Shown: positions 48,259-58,870, counted from the stretch's first letter. The stretch: DNA of 64,000 bases from Marisediminitalea aggregata (GCF_900129565.1 NZ_FQWD01000004.1:1-64000); one strand, 5' to 3'. Numbers and translations: made by a program. The notes: generated from the sequence alone by a model not told the origin.

Positions 48259-48934
48259 TCATTAATGTCTCTAATGCCAGATTAGCGGCTTGTTGCTCGG
48301 CTTTCCTGCGACTGCTTCCCACCCCTTCCAGCGGTGAGTTCAGGTTGGCGACCTGACAATGCACAACAAATGTTTGTGCGTGGTCTTTACCCGTTATTTT
48401 CACTACCTCATAAACCGGCAGCGGCAGTTTGCGCGACTGCAAAAACTCCTGAAGGCGGGTTTTAGCATCTTTCGGATGCTCATTAGGATCGAGTTTATTG
48501 ATCCTGCTTTTCCAGAGGTGCAGCACGACTTGTTCGGTTTGCTCGAGTCCGGCTTCCAGATAAATAGCGCCAATAATTGCTTCCATGGCGTCAGCAATGA
48601 TGGAACTGCGGCGATGCCCACCGCTTTTCAGTTCACCCGGGCCAAGGTTCATCAATTCGCCGACATCTGACTCTCTGGCCAATTCAGCCAGTGTATCCCC
48701 TTTTACCAGGGTCGAGCGCATGCGGGTTAACTTGCCTTCCGGTACCTGCGGAAACTTGTCGTAGAGCTCTCTGGCGATGATCATGCCAAGCACAGCATCA
48801 CCCAGGAATTCCAGCCGTTCGTTGTGTTGTTTGGCTGCGCTGCGATGCGTAAGCGCCTGCTTCAGCAGCCCGGTATCCTTAAATTCATAGCCAATTTGGC
48901 GCGACAGTTTTGCGTATGGGTTAATCCCTTGCAT
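48251..48934 (-). CDS. rnc: Ribonuclease III
   Basis: A dsRNA-specific endonuclease processing rRNA and mRNA. 227 aa. Catalytic signature [11 protein letters not shown], the second acidic site [15 protein letters not shown], and a C-terminal dsRNA-binding domain ([22 protein letters not shown]...[13 protein letters not shown]). It shares one base with lepB upstream. Confidence 0.97.
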   Translation of the reverse strand: MQGINPYAKLSRQIGYEFKDTGLLKQALTHRSAAKQHNERLEFLGDAVLGMIIARELYDKFPQVPEGKLTRMRSTLVKGDTLAELARESDVGELMNLGPGELKSGGHRRSSIIADAMEAIIGAIYLEAGLEQTEQVVLHLWKSRINKLDPNEHPKDAKTRLQEFLQSRKLPLPVYEVVKITGKDHAQTFVVHCQVANLNSPLEGVGSSRRKAEQQAANLALETLMND

Positions 48935-49836
48935 TACTGAATGCCACCAACACGGCTAAAGCGAACACCTGATGGGATCCAGGACGGCACCCAACTGCTA
49001 GCCGGGCGGTCGAACTCAAAGCTGATCCAAATAGCAACCGCTTTGCCTACCAGGTTTTCATCGGGCACAAAGCCCCAGAAACGGCTGTCACGGCTGTTAT
49101 CGCGGTTGTCACCCAATACAAAATACTGCCCTTCAGGCACGATCCACTCGTTCATTTTTGTACCAGGCTGCGTGTAAAACTCACGCGGGCTCGCTTCACC
49201 GGTGGGGTGCTGCAGAATATCGTGAGAAACCTCACCCAATTGCTCTGTCATGCGCTTCAACGGCGCCAGGTGTTGCACGAATTCACCGCTGCTAACAAAT
49301 TCTTGCGGCATGACCTTAAATTCTTCACATTGGCTACCCGATTCACAGGCCGGCTTTATGTAAACCTGCTTATTGCGATAGACCACAGTGTCACCCGGCA
49401 TGCCGACCACACGTTTGATGAAGTCAACATTGGGGTCTTCCGGGTATTTGAATACAACGACATCACCGCGTTCCGGGGCACCGGTTTCAATAAACTTGTG
49501 ACGGAAAACCGGATCTTTCAAGCCATAGGCATATTTTTCGACCAGGATAAAATCACCGACCAACAGGGTTGGCATCATGGAGCCAGATGGGATCTGAAAC
49601 GGTTCGTATAAAAACGAACGCAACACCAAAACAAAGGCGATAACCGGGAAGATTTGCTGGGCAGTGTCTACCACGTAGGGCAGTTTGTCATCGGGTTGTA
49701 ACGCAGATTCACCTAAACCGGAAACAGCCACACCACGTTCGCGACGTCTGGGGCCGAAATACACGGCGTCCAACAACCAAATCAGACCCGAACCTAACGT
49801 CAGGATCACCAGCAAAATCGAAAAATAATTAGCCAT
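48934..49836 (-). CDS. lepB: Signal peptidase I
   Basis: An inner-membrane serine/lysine peptidase that removes signal peptides. 300 aa (E. coli 324). The N-terminal membrane helix (FSILLVILTLGSGLIWLLD) is followed by a second helix. Catalytic Ser in IPSGSMMPTLLVGD (about 92) and Lys in DFIKRVVGMPGD (about 147), and box E GDNRDNSRDSRFWG. It would act on the secreted proteins in this window. It overlaps lepA by one base. Confidence 0.97.
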   Translation of the reverse strand: MANYFSILLVILTLGSGLIWLLDAVYFGPRRRERGVAVSGLGESALQPDDKLPYVVDTAQQIFPVIAFVLVLRSFLYEPFQIPSGSMMPTLLVGDFILVEKYAYGLKDPVFRHKFIETGAPERGDVVVFKYPEDPNVDFIKRVVGMPGDTVVYRNKQVYIKPACESGSQCEEFKVMPQEFVSSGEFVQHLAPLKRMTEQLGEVSHDILQHPTGEASPREFYTQPGTKMNEWIVPEGQYFVLGDNRDNSRDSRFWGFVPDENLVGKAVAIWISFEFDRPASSWVPSWIPSGVRFSRVGGIQ

Positions 49837-51632
49837 TACTTAGATACCTTAAGTACTGCAAGGAAGGCATCCTGTGGCAACTCCACATTCCCTACCTGCT
49901 TCATCCGTTTTTTACCTTCCTTCTGCTTCTGCAACAGCTTCTTCTTACGGCTCACGTCACCACCGTAACACTTAGCGATAACGTTCTTACGTAACTGCTT
50001 TACTGTGCTTCGCGCAATGACATGGTTACCAATTGCGGCCTGAATAGCAATATCAAACATCTGACGCGGGATTAACTCGCGTAGTTTTTCGACTAATTCC
50101 CGTCCGCGGTAAGGGGCATTCTCTTTGTGCGTGATGACCGCCAGCGCGTCGACACGTTCACCGTTGATCAGAATGTCCAGTCGAACCATGTCCGATACCT
50201 GGAATTTCTTGAAGTTGTAATCCAGCGATGCAAAGCCCCGGCTGGTTGATTTCAGGCGGTCAAAGAAATCCAGAACCACTTCGGCCATTGGCAACTCGTA
50301 GGTCACCGCAACCTGTTTTCCGTGGTAACTCATGTTGGTTTGAACACCACGCTTCTCAATACACAGGGTAATAACGTTTCCGAGGAATTCCTGTGGAACC
50401 AGAATGTTGGCCTCAACAATCGGCTCGCGCATTTCTTCGATGTCGTTAACTGCAGGGAGCTTTGACGGGTTGTCGACCTGAATGGTCTCGCCATCGGTTT
50501 TCAGTACTTCGTAAATTACCGTGGGTGCCGTGGTGATCAAGTCAAGATCGTACTCTCGCTCCAGACGCTCCTGAATGATTTCCATATGCAGCATACCAAG
50601 GAAGCCGACGCGGAAACCAAAACCCAGCGCAGCAGAGCTTTCTGGCTCGTAGAACAATGAGGCATCGTTCAGGCTGAGTTTTGCCAGCGCATCGCGGAAG
50701 TCTTCGTAATCGTCTGAGCTTACCGGGAACAAACCAGCATACACCTGAGGCTTCACTTTCTTAAAGCCGGGTAGCGGTTTTTCAGCCGGATCTTTTGCCA
50801 GTGTAATGGTGTCGCCCACCGGCGCGCCGTGAATTTCCTTGATACCAGCGATAACAAAGCCCACTTCACCGGCTTTCAGTACCGTGCGTTCCAGCGCTTT
50901 AGGCGTGAACACTCCGATTTTATCGACCTGGTGAACCTGCCCGTTGGACATAATTTTGATTTTGTCTTTTACGTTCAACTGGCCTTCAACAATACGTACC
51001 AATGACACAACGCCCTGGTAATTGTCGAACCACGAATCAACAATAAGTGCCTTGAGCGGCGTTTCCAGCTCGCCTTCTGGTGGTGGAATTTGCTTAACGA
51101 TGACTTCCAGCACATCTTCAATACCAAGACCCGTTTTAGCTGAACAGCGCACGGCGTCTATCGCATCGATACCCACAATGTCTTCGATTTCTTCGGCTAC
51201 GCGCTCTGGCTCAGCCTGAGGCAAGTCAATTTTGTTCAGGATAGGCACAACTTCCATATCCATGTCGATAGCGGTGTAGCAGTTGGCTACGGTTTGCGCC
51301 TCAACACCCTGCCCGGCGTCGACCACCAACAGTGCACCTTCACACGCGGCCAGTGAACGCGATACTTCGTAGCTGAAGTCCACGTGTCCGGGAGTATCGA
51401 TGAAGTTAAGCTGATAGGTTTCGCCGTCGCGAGCTTTGTAATCCAGTGTTACGCTTTGCGCTTTGATGGTAATTCCCCGCTCCCGTTCCAGATCCATTGA
51501 ATCCAGTACCTGAGCGGCCATTTCACGATCCGACAAGCCACCACAGTGTTGAATAAGACGGTCTGACAACGTGGATTTTCCGTGGTCGATATGGGCAATT
51601 ATCGAGAAGTTTCTGATGTGCTTATGTTGCAT
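49836..51632 (-). CDS. lepA: Elongation factor 4 (LepA)
   Basis: A translational GTPase that assists 30S assembly and back-translocation. 598 aa, near E. coli's 599. G1 [11 protein letters not shown]3 DTPGHVD and G4 NKIDLP. The family-specific C-terminal region ([20 protein letters not shown]) is present. Operon lepA-lepB-rnc-era. Confidence 0.98.
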   Translation of the reverse strand: MQHKHIRNFSIIAHIDHGKSTLSDRLIQHCGGLSDREMAAQVLDSMDLERERGITIKAQSVTLDYKARDGETYQLNFIDTPGHVDFSYEVSRSLAACEGALLVVDAGQGVEAQTVANCYTAIDMDMEVVPILNKIDLPQAEPERVAEEIEDIVGIDAIDAVRCSAKTGLGIEDVLEVIVKQIPPPEGELETPLKALIVDSWFDNYQGVVSLVRIVEGQLNVKDKIKIMSNGQVHQVDKIGVFTPKALERTVLKAGEVGFVIAGIKEIHGAPVGDTITLAKDPAEKPLPGFKKVKPQVYAGLFPVSSDDYEDFRDALAKLSLNDASLFYEPESSAALGFGFRVGFLGMLHMEIIQERLEREYDLDLITTAPTVIYEVLKTDGETIQVDNPSKLPAVNDIEEMREPIVEANILVPQEFLGNVITLCIEKRGVQTNMSYHGKQVAVTYELPMAEVVLDFFDRLKSTSRGFASLDYNFKKFQVSDMVRLDILINGERVDALAVITHKENAPYRGRELVEKLRELIPRQMFDIAIQAAIGNHVIARSTVKQLRKNVIAKCYGGDVSRKKKLLQKQKEGKKRMKQVGNVELPQDAFLAVLKVSK

Positions 51633-51831
51633 AATGCTTGGAAATTACCTGCAAAAAATTAATCTAATGTCTGTACCGGCGCTGGTTAAACGCGAGCGAT
51701 AATGGGCTGAGCTTCAGTTGAAGTCAGGGTCACAGACACATATTCAAGGCTGCGGATTTTACCTATTTATTGAGCTAAAAGCGAATGTAGTCGGCAACAA
51801 AACCGGATATTCACCGTCTAACAGGGGTTTT

Positions 51832-52284
51832 CTACTCAGCCGGAGTGCTTACGTGGTTAATTTTACTCACGATCACCGGCTCGTAGCGCCCGTTTCGCCG
51901 ACGTTGTAAACGATTCGATACCCATTGAAATGCGAGCCAGGTAAACCCGCCAGAGACCAGAAAGACCAGCAGTTCGTGGAGTTCGGTCAGCTCGGTTAAG
52001 GTCAGTGCACTGCCAATTAAGACCAGCAGTGGCACCACGTACATCATCCAGGAAGCCGACAACAAATGTGCCTCAGGAATGCCCAGCGTCACCAGGTCAC
52101 CGGCTTTCAGCGGTAACGGCGACACCAGATCAAAGGTTTGCTGTTTGGGGGAGAAGGCTTTTGCCACTGCACTGGTACCGCAGTCATCGGCCGCTTGACA
52201 GCTGCCACACGCGGTTTTCACCGATGCGCTAACAGTCACTCTATCGCCGTTGACTGCAACGACAGTGGCCGTCTCGGTGATCAC
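51832..52284 (-). CDS. rseC: SoxR-reducing system / sigma-E regulator RseC
   Basis: A 150-aa inner-membrane protein with an N-terminal Cys cluster (TACGSCQAADDCGTS) and two transmembrane helices (SWMMYVVPLLVLIGSALTL, LLVFLVSGGFTWLAFQWV). E. coli RseC participates in reducing SoxR. Its start overlaps the rseB stop by 4 bp (ATGA). A 200-bp gap with nothing recognisable separates it from lepA. Confidence 0.92.
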   Translation of the reverse strand: MITETATVVAVNGDRVTVSASVKTACGSCQAADDCGTSAVAKAFSPKQQTFDLVSPLPLKAGDLVTLGIPEAHLLSASWMMYVVPLLVLIGSALTLTELTELHELLVFLVSGGFTWLAFQWVSNRLQRRRNGRYEPVIVSKINHVSTPAE

Positions 52285-53372
52285 CCTTTGGCTCCTGATG
52301 CACTCAACGAATGCGCGATTTCATTGGCTGTCGCAGGCGGTATTTTACCAATAACCGTGATTTGCACCTGACCATTAGTCAGCGACAAAAACGTATTGGT
52401 GGAATTGCGTAGCAGAACATCCGAGTCCAGCGAGTCCTGAGCGGGCTGTACGTAAACAGACACATCCACCAGCCCGTCACTGAACAGCTTGTACTCCACC
52501 ACTTGTCCGGTCAGTGCCAGACGACGGGTCTCGCGCTTCACCTCTTGCATGCCCAGAGGGAGAAAACTGACATCCCACTCGTGCCGGCGTGACTGTGGCG
52601 TCATTGCTACCGCGGTTGGCAATGCATTTGGATTGATCTTGTTGAAATAGGTCGGTGGCGCTTCGGTCAAATTCACACCGGTTACCTGAACCTGCTCCAG
52701 TAACGTGCCCTGTAAGTCGACCATGTTGAGCTTTAATAACATGCCGGTTTGCTCGTCCAGCCACAACTGGTAATTGTAGCGATTGTTGTCGCGACTGACG
52801 ATACGGATTTGCTGCGCTGCCCGGCCTGACACACGCGTGCGGCCTACGGTGATAAACTGATAGCCATCGGTGAGTGCAAGCGGGTCGTACAGCAGGTCAC
52901 TGGGTACCGGGCCTGCAATCGCAGTGGCGTAGATACTGTAGGGTTGTGCATCAGGCTCGAACACGCTAACCACGTTGTTCAAGCGGATCATTTCCTGCCC
53001 TGGGCCGTTCTGTAAATTTAACTGTTCGACCTCGGTGCCATCTTCCAGAATCGCATGTCGCCACAAATACGGAATGACTTCCTGTCCCGGACGGGTTACC
53101 ACATAGGACACTTCGAAATTACCGGTACGATTAGCCTCTGCCAGTCGCGTCAGCCACTGTTCAGGAGACAAAACGGCAGTCGACGTGTTTTGTGGCTCAA
53201 CATATTGCTCGGGGGTTGGCGTAGCTTCCGCTGGCTCAGAGGCTATTTGCTCAGGAGATTCAGCATCACTTTGTTGTGCAAACGACACGGCTGACACCGC
53301 ACATGCACCGGTCAGAAACAACAAACGCACGGTCGAAACCGTGCGTTTGATTAAATAACTCTTTGAAAACAT
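52281..53372 (-). CDS. rseB: Periplasmic sigma-E regulator RseB (MucB)
   Basis: Binds the periplasmic part of RseA and mislocalised LPS, setting the threshold for sigma-E activation. 363 aa including a signal peptide (about 1-32, LLFLTGACAVSAVSFAQQ) and a linker with many Pro/Glu/Thr. The MucB/RseB core (PEQWLTRLAEANRTGNFEVS, LYDPLALTDGYQFITVGRTRVSG) is well conserved; longer than E. coli RseB (318) because of the N-terminal linker. Confidence 0.94.
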   Translation of the reverse strand: MFSKSYLIKRTVSTVRLLFLTGACAVSAVSFAQQSDAESPEQIASEPAEATPTPEQYVEPQNTSTAVLSPEQWLTRLAEANRTGNFEVSYVVTRPGQEVIPYLWRHAILEDGTEVEQLNLQNGPGQEMIRLNNVVSVFEPDAQPYSIYATAIAGPVPSDLLYDPLALTDGYQFITVGRTRVSGRAAQQIRIVSRDNNRYNYQLWLDEQTGMLLKLNMVDLQGTLLEQVQVTGVNLTEAPPTYFNKINPNALPTAVAMTPQSRRHEWDVSFLPLGMQEVKRETRRLALTGQVVEYKLFSDGLVDVSVYVQPAQDSLDSDVLLRNSTNTFLSLTNGQVQITVIGKIPPATANEIAHSLSASGAKG

Positions 53373-53380
53373 ATAAAAAC

Positions 53381-53962
53381 TTAAGGCTGATTAGGATTAT
53401 CTTCTGCTGTCTTGCCGGATTGCTCTTCTGCGCGTTTTAGTTTTAATTGTTGTTCGTGATCAGCGAGCAGCGCGTTAATTTGACGGCGCTTTTCAAGCAA
53501 CGCTTCCATATCGTTGTTACGAAGCGTTTGGCTTTGTTCCAAACTTACCGGTGCCAGGCCTGCTTGCGCTGTACCACCAGTCTGGAACGTCGTGAACGGC
53601 TCAGTCGGTGCAGGCTGGTTCATCTGCTGAACACCCAGGATAACCGCGGCTGCCACAGAAGCGGCCACTGCAAACTGACCAGACTGGCGCATAAACGGCA
53701 CAATTTTGTTCACACCTGGAATGGACTGCCATTTTGACTTAGGCGCCAAAACAGTGGCTTCATTTTCCAGCGCGGCGGCGACCTGAGCAGTAATGTCAAA
53801 TTCTGGCATTACCGTCGCTTCTTTACGAAGACCACTGCGAATAACATGATAACTACGCCATTTGGCCTGTAGTTCACTATCGTTCTTCACACTGTCAATG
53901 AACTCAGCTTCGTTGAGTTCACCGTCCATAAAAGCCGATAATTTTTCGTGTTGCTGCGTCAT
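53381..53962 (-). CDS. rseA: Anti-sigma-E factor RseA
   Basis: A single-pass inner-membrane anti-sigma factor, degraded by DegS and RseP on envelope stress. 193 aa. The N-terminal sigma-binding domain (KLSAFMDGELNEAEFIDSVK) is cytosolic, a central helix (GQFAVAASVAAAVILGVQQM) is membrane-spanning, and the periplasmic tail is Gln/Glu-rich. It lies 96 bp downstream of rpoE and 8 bp upstream of rseB. Confidence 0.95.
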   Translation of the reverse strand: MTQQHEKLSAFMDGELNEAEFIDSVKNDSELQAKWRSYHVIRSGLRKEATVMPEFDITAQVAAALENEATVLAPKSKWQSIPGVNKIVPFMRQSGQFAVAASVAAAVILGVQQMNQPAPTEPFTTFQTGGTAQAGLAPVSLEQSQTLRNNDMEALLEKRRQINALLADHEQQLKLKRAEEQSGKTAEDNPNQP

Positions 53963-54057
53963 AAAGTACGTTTTCCTGGTGCGACCTGGTTGCTATTCCC
54001 ACAACCGGCTACCGTCTCAAATTCTACTGTACATCAAAAGTGGCGTATTGCCTACTT

Positions 54058-54636
54058 TCACGACTCCAGTAATGGTTGAATGACCTTATCAATCGCTTCC
54101 CTAGCTCTGAATATCCGGGAACGAACCGTTCCTACCGGACAAGCCATCACGTTTGCTATTTCTTCGTAACTCAATCCTTCGATTTCACGCAGGGTAATGG
54201 CCATACGCAAATCGTCGGGTAGCTTTTCCATGGCTCGAAACAATGTCGCTTCAAGCTCATCAGACAGCAATGACCGTTCGGGAGACGACTGCTCCTTCAA
54301 CGCATCACTACCATCGTAGTAATCTGCTTCTTCTGCATCAACATCATTAGCGGGCGGCTTACGGCCTTGTGCCACTAAGTAGTTCTTTGCACTGTTTACC
54401 GCTATGCGATACAACCAGGTATAGAATGCACTGTCGCCACGAAAGTTGGGCAATGCCCGATAGGCTTTAATAAACGCATCCTGTGTGACATCTGCCACGT
54501 CACCGGTGTTCTTTACATAGCGCGAAACCAAATGCATCACTTTGTGCTGATATCGCGTTACTAACAGATTGAACGCATTTTTATCGCCCTGCTGGACGCG
54601 CTCAACCAGTTGTTGATCTGTAATCTGCTCGCTCAT
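54058..54636 (-). CDS. rpoE: RNA polymerase sigma factor RpoE (envelope stress)
   Basis: 192 aa (E. coli 191). Region 2 motifs (NLLVTRYQHKVMHLVSRY, DVTQDAFIKAYRALPNFRG) and region 4 (LREIEGLSYEEIANVMACPV, GTVRSRIFRAREAID) are textbook ECF02. It controls outer-membrane and LPS quality genes and is held by RseA. The operon rpoE-rseABC-lepA matches Shewanella and enterobacteria. A sigma-E-type promoter precedes it. Confidence 0.97.
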   Translation of the reverse strand: MSEQITDQQLVERVQQGDKNAFNLLVTRYQHKVMHLVSRYVKNTGDVADVTQDAFIKAYRALPNFRGDSAFYTWLYRIAVNSAKNYLVAQGRKPPANDVDAEEADYYDGSDALKEQSSPERSLLSDELEATLFRAMEKLPDDLRMAITLREIEGLSYEEIANVMACPVGTVRSRIFRAREAIDKVIQPLLES

Positions 54637-54688
54637 TCGAGCTATTTCTCCTACCTACTAAACTCAAACAGCTCATGCAAGCAAATGA

Positions 54689-54716
54689 GTAGACTGCGGG
54701 GTTTGCAAAAAGTTCG
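54689..54716 (-). promoter_or_regulatory. Sigma-E autoregulatory promoter of rpoE
   Basis: The minus strand reads CGAACTT (54710-54716), a 16-bp spacer and TCTAC (54689-54693), matching GGAACTT-N16-TCTGA and the E. coli rpoE P2 promoter (GAACTT...TCTAA) in spacing. It lies about 50 bp from the ATG. Confidence 0.78.
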
Positions 54717-54861
54717 CAAAGTTTGTGATCTTTTTTTCAATCGATGAATTATTCAGGACGTAATAGTTTGAAAATACGGTCGGTATCCGCGTTTTCCTTT
54801 TACGTTTGCCCCGACTTTTATTAGACTTGCCGAAAATCACGCATTGTGACCGTAACCGCAC

Positions 54862-56562
54862 ATGAATTCAAATCCATCTTCTCCACAATCGCCATTATCT
54901 TCACCCGACTCAGCACAGGTAGCACCGGGCTGTGAACACAGCTGCGATGTTTTGATTATCGGTTCGGGTGCCGCCGGCCTCAGTCTGGCGCTGTCTCTTG
55001 CTAATTATTGCAGAATCATTTTATTGAGTAAGAGTGACTGTAACGAAGGCTCAACCCGTTACGCCCAAGGCGGTATCGCAGCGGTGTTTGACGAGCGCGA
55101 CTCGATAGAATCTCATGTGGAAGATACCCTGGAAGCAGGCGCACATTTATGTGACGAAGACGTAGTGCGCTTTACTGCGCAAAATGCAAAATCGGCCATG
55201 GAGTGGTTAATTGCGCACGGCGTTCCTTTTGATCAGGAAAAATCTGACGACGGTGAAAATCGCTATCATCTGACCCGGGAGGGCGGCCATAGCTTCCGCC
55301 GCATCCTGCACGCGGCTGACGCAACCGGTGAAGCGTTACAAATTACCTTGAACGAAGCCGTATCTCAGCACCCGAATATCCATATTTTCGAGCGCTACAA
55401 CGCAATAGACCTGATTAAAAGTAAAGAAAACCCAAACAGCTGTAAGGGCGCTTATGTTTGGAATCGCCGCAGAGAGCAGGTTGAAGTGATTCGCAGCCGC
55501 TTTGTAACCCTGGCAACGGGTGGTGCAAGTAAAGTGTACCAGTATACCTCGAACCCTGACGTAGCCAGCGGTGATGGTATAGCCATGGCCTGGCGCGCAG
55601 GCTGTAGAGTGGCGAATATGGAATTTAATCAGTTTCATCCGACCTGCCTGTTCCACCCTCAGGCCAGAAACTTTCTGATCACAGAAGCACTGCGCGGCGA
55701 AGGGGCGAAATTAGTCCGTCCTGACGGCACCCCGTTTATGGAAAAATTCGATCCTCGCAAAGAACTGGCACCGCGTGACATTGTTGCACGCGCCATCGAC
55801 TATGAAATGAAGCGACTGGGTGCCGATTGTATGTACCTGGATATCAGCCATAAGCCAGCAGATTTCATTGTGAAACACTTCCCGAATATCTATCGGCGCT
55901 GTCGGGCGTTGGGCATTGATATTACCCGCGAACCCATTCCGGTTGTGCCGGCGGCTCACTACAGCTGTGGCGGGGTAATGACCGACCTGAATGCCAAAAC
56001 CGATCTCGACAACGTATACGCAATCGGCGAAGTGGCCTACACAGGCCTGCACGGTGCTAACCGCATGGCCTCTAACTCATTGCTGGAATGCGTGGTGTTT
56101 GCCCGTTCTGCGGCTGAACATATTCTGTCACGCCTCGACGAGCCAGGCAGCAATGAACCGATTGCGCCATGGGACGAGAGCCAGGTAACTAACTCCGACG
56201 AAGAGGTTATTATTCAGCACAACTGGCATGAACTGCGTTTGTTTATGTGGGACTACGTTGGCATCGTGCGTACCAACAAGCGACTGGAACGTGCAATGCG
56301 CCGCATTAAATTGCTGGAGCAGGAAATCAGCGAGTATTACTCCAACTTCCGGGTAAGTAATAACCTGCTTGAGCTGCGTAATCTGGTTACCGTCGCAGAA
56401 CTGATTGTGCGCTGCGCTATGCAACGTCAGGAAAGCCGTGGCCTGCATTACAACCTGGATTACCCTGATCGCGCGGAGTCAGCGACGCCGTCGGTATTAG
56501 TACCTCTGAAACGCCTGAGTAATCCGGAACCCGGAAACCTGACAGGCGGATTCGACCAATAA
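54862..56562 (+). CDS. nadB: L-aspartate oxidase
   Basis: An FAD enzyme that oxidises aspartate to iminoaspartate, the first step of de novo NAD synthesis. 566 aa. [14 protein letters not shown] near residue 33, the substrate-loop SNEG-type segment ([16 protein letters not shown]) and [20 protein letters not shown] are diagnostic. The first roughly 25 residues (Ser/Pro-rich) precede the flavoprotein core; a later start is possible. Divergent from rpoE, an arrangement common to gammaproteobacteria. Confidence 0.96.
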   Translation: MNSNPSSPQSPLSSPDSAQVAPGCEHSCDVLIIGSGAAGLSLALSLANYCRIILLSKSDCNEGSTRYAQGGIAAVFDERDSIESHVEDTLEAGAHLCDEDVVRFTAQNAKSAMEWLIAHGVPFDQEKSDDGENRYHLTREGGHSFRRILHAADATGEALQITLNEAVSQHPNIHIFERYNAIDLIKSKENPNSCKGAYVWNRRREQVEVIRSRFVTLATGGASKVYQYTSNPDVASGDGIAMAWRAGCRVANMEFNQFHPTCLFHPQARNFLITEALRGEGAKLVRPDGTPFMEKFDPRKELAPRDIVARAIDYEMKRLGADCMYLDISHKPADFIVKHFPNIYRRCRALGIDITREPIPVVPAAHYSCGGVMTDLNAKTDLDNVYAIGEVAYTGLHGANRMASNSLLECVVFARSAAEHILSRLDEPGSNEPIAPWDESQVTNSDEEVIIQHNWHELRLFMWDYVGIVRTNKRLERAMRRIKLLEQEISEYYSNFRVSNNLLELRNLVTVAELIVRCAMQRQESRGLHYNLDYPDRAESATPSVLVPLKRLSNPEPGNLTGGFDQ

Positions 56563-56592
56563 CGACGCCCGCTTGTTAAGGCATTATTTACT

Positions 56593-57336
56593 ATGGAACA
56601 GTCCGTTGTATTCTGGTTAGTCGCTATTGCAGGCGTGGTATTGACCGGTATCTCTAAATCCGGTTTTGCCGGGGGGATTGGTATAGCCACGGTGCCTATT
56701 TTGTCGCTGGTAATGTCGCCAGTACAAGCTGCCGCCATCATGCTGCCCTTGCTGATCCTGATGGACGGCTTCAGCCTCAAAGCCTGGTGGGGACAACAGA
56801 GTAATCATTATTTAGGGTTACTCATTCCGCCTGCCATTGCAGGTATTGTTGCTGGCTACCTGCTATTCGAATACCTGAATGAAGAGATGCTCAAGCTCGT
56901 CCTTGGAGTGATGTCTATGCTTTTCGCTCTGTGGGGCCTGGGCAATGGTTTGCAGCGCGTTACGTTCGGCTCCAGACTAGCGGGTCGCCTATTTGGTGCC
57001 ATTGCGGGATTAACCAGCTTTGTTGCCCACGCCGGTGGCCCACCGGTTAACATTTATCTCTTAGCCAAAAAACTACCCAAAGCACAGTTTCTGGCGACAG
57101 CGGTGATATTTTTCGCCGTTATTAATGTCGTTAAATTAGTGCCCTATGCCATGCTCAATCAATTTAACACCGATAACCTGCTAATAGCGGCGTTACTGAT
57201 GCCATTTGGCTGGGTGGGTGTACGTTTGGGACTGGTCATTCAACGTAAGCTGAATGATAAAGTTTTTTACCGCATTATTCTGGTGTTGCTGTTGGCGATT
57301 GGCATCAAACTGATTGCTGATGCCATGGGTTACTGA
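56593..57336 (+). CDS. Sulfite exporter TauE/SafE family membrane protein
   Basis: A 247-aa integral membrane protein with about eight hydrophobic segments. The repeat motif GISKSGFAGGIGIATVPILS near the start and the equivalent LTSFVAHAGGPPVNIYLLAK in the second half are the family signature. Proposed to export sulfur-containing anions; the substrate is unknown. It is 30 bp downstream of nadB on the same strand and converges on the MaoC-like gene. Confidence 0.9.
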   Translation: MEQSVVFWLVAIAGVVLTGISKSGFAGGIGIATVPILSLVMSPVQAAAIMLPLLILMDGFSLKAWWGQQSNHYLGLLIPPAIAGIVAGYLLFEYLNEEMLKLVLGVMSMLFALWGLGNGLQRVTFGSRLAGRLFGAIAGLTSFVAHAGGPPVNIYLLAKKLPKAQFLATAVIFFAVINVVKLVPYAMLNQFNTDNLLIAALLMPFGWVGVRLGLVIQRKLNDKVFYRIILVLLLAIGIKLIADAMGY

Positions 57337-57348
57337 TTCATTTTGCTA

Positions 57349-58206
57349 CTAGCCAGCCGGGCTGCGCAGTGTGCCGCACATGTAGACAGTCGGCTCAGAA
57401 GTAGTCCCCTCGCTAAGCACTGAAAAACTAGTATTTTCGCTCGTTAGCCCCACTACCGCTTTCGCTTTACCCGGTAAAAACAAGGGGCGTTTAAACTGGA
57501 TGTCAATCTCCTGCCCGCTGAGTTGACGGGATGCCTGCAGATCGGAAATTACCCGTGCTGCCGTCCACATTCCGTGGGCTATGGCACGTTTAAAGCCAAA
57601 TAACTTAGCGGTCACCTGACTAAGGTGAATAGGATTGTAGTCGCCGGACACCCGCGCATAATGGCGAATCAGGCCGCCACTGGCCTGTATGGGTGTCAGT
57701 TCGCTTGTGTCGTCCGGCAGCGTCATATCGCGCTCTTCCCAGGCTGGTAAGCCCGTTGCAGAGTGCCCAGTGCGCGCCAGGTACGTGCCCACAGCAGCAT
57801 ACACTGGCTTACCTCGCTGTGTCGCCGTCACGACTACCTCAAATGCGTATCCCCGGCGGTGCTGAAACACCTGGCCAAAACGCACGATCAGTTCACATGG
57901 AATGTCCGGACGGCACTGCGTGTAGTCGGTTACCCGGTTACTGATATGAACCAGCCCCAACATAGCAAAAGGGCTTTGCGGACTGCTGATCAGTTTTAGT
58001 TGTAACGGCAAAGACCGGACCTGCCAGTAAAGCGGATGCATGGTGTCATCCTGTTGCCAGCCTGCCAGTTCACAGTATTTCTTATAGCGACGGGTATTGG
58101 GTAACAGGTTTTCCCACAGCACAGGGGCGCGCTGTAATCCCTCAACATCAGCCGCCGAAAAAGGCCGGGCTTTTTTCATCGCAGCTTGTAAATAAAGTCC
58201 TAACAT
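57349..58206 (-). CDS. MaoC family (hot-dog fold) dehydratase
   Basis: A 285-aa tandem hot-dog protein. The C-terminal half holds the hydratase-2 motif SGDYNPIHLSQVTAKLFGFK and AHGMWTAARVI, with catalytic Asp and His in the first block. Acts on 3-hydroxyacyl-CoA or related thioesters; the substrate is not deducible. The same strand continues with ygfX one base upstream, so it may be co-transcribed with ygfX-sdhE. Confidence 0.88.
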   Translation of the reverse strand: MLGLYLQAAMKKARPFSAADVEGLQRAPVLWENLLPNTRRYKKYCELAGWQQDDTMHPLYWQVRSLPLQLKLISSPQSPFAMLGLVHISNRVTDYTQCRPDIPCELIVRFGQVFQHRRGYAFEVVVTATQRGKPVYAAVGTYLARTGHSATGLPAWEERDMTLPDDTSELTPIQASGGLIRHYARVSGDYNPIHLSQVTAKLFGFKRAIAHGMWTAARVISDLQASRQLSGQEIDIQFKRPLFLPGKAKAVVGLTSENTSFSVLSEGTTSEPTVYMCGTLRSPAG

Positions 58207-58641
58207 CTAATTCAGTCCTTGGCGATAAATCGCTCTGGCAATTCGACGATAATGCTGATCATCAACCTGATCGGGCCAAAGCCACAGAAAACGGGTGACG
58301 TGTGAGCACTGCCCTTTAAGCACAACAAACAGCGCGAAAGGCGTCAGTCTGGATTGGTGAGAGACTGCCCAGCTTTCCTTCGAGGTTGTCGGAGCCACCG
58401 GTTGCTCTGAGTATTCGTGCCATTGCCCACTTTCACTCAGGGTAACACACATTGTGTTGGCAGGGTGGCGTTGTAACGGCCGGAAAATAGCTGCAACCAC
58501 CAGCACACCCAGCCCCCAAAGCCAGACTGAATCAGTCACCCCTACAATGAATGCCATCGCCACGCAAAACTGTACCCATGGCCAGGCGTGGCGATACCGG
58601 GAAGGCTTGATTAAAAAGCTATACTTTAACTCGGTTAACAA
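58207..58641 (-). CDS. ygfX: YgfX family membrane protein
   Basis: A 144-aa inner-membrane protein with two close transmembrane helices (PWVQFCVAMAFIVGVTDSVW and LWGLGVLVVAAIF) and a soluble C-terminus (RFLWLWPDQVDDQHYRRIAR). It overlaps sdhE by 23 bp. In E. coli this pair was first described as a toxin-antitoxin (CptA/CptB) and later as SdhE and a membrane partner. Sequence is poorly conserved and the identification rests mainly on size, helices and position. Confidence 0.8.
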   Translation of the reverse strand: MLTELKYSFLIKPSRYRHAWPWVQFCVAMAFIVGVTDSVWLWGLGVLVVAAIFRPLQRHPANTMCVTLSESGQWHEYSEQPVAPTTSKESWAVSHQSRLTPFALFVVLKGQCSHVTRFLWLWPDQVDDQHYRRIARAIYRQGLN

Positions 58642-58870
58642 TGGTGCTTACCATGTGTGCCAGCGCTGGATCATCGCACTGTTGATGGCCCATAAACCAG
58701 GCAAATAAATCCGGGTCGTCGCAGGTAAGTAAGCGTTCAAAGGTTTCCTGATCCTGGTCGGAGAGATCGTGAAAGGCTTCTTCCACAAAGGGCTGCAGCA
58801 GAACATCCAGCTCCAGCATGCCGCGACGGCATGCCCACTTTAAACGTGCATAGCGTTTTTCAGTAAACAT
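58619..58870 (-). CDS. sdhE: FAD assembly factor SdhE
   Basis: An 83-aa helical protein that promotes covalent FAD attachment to succinate dehydrogenase SdhA. The RGxxE motif is present as RRGMLELD (about 15-22), with the acidic helix SDQDQETFERLLTCDDPDLF. The ATG at 58870 (MFTEKRYARLKW) gives the family length; 15 further upstream codons are atypical. It overlaps ygfX. Confidence 0.93.
   Translation of the reverse strand: MFTEKRYARLKWACRRGMLELDVLLQPFVEEAFHDLSDQDQETFERLLTCDDPDLFAWFMGHQQCDDPALAHMVSTIVNRVKV

Noticed and set aside
51718..51909. 63-aa frame between lepA and rseC
   Set aside because: Runs into rseC on the opposite strand, no initiation signals; the 200-bp gap shows nothing clear.
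58207..58870. Toxin-antitoxin system (CptA/CptB)
   Set aside because: Although first reported as such in E. coli, the RGxxE motif and synteny make the SdhE flavinylation role better supported.
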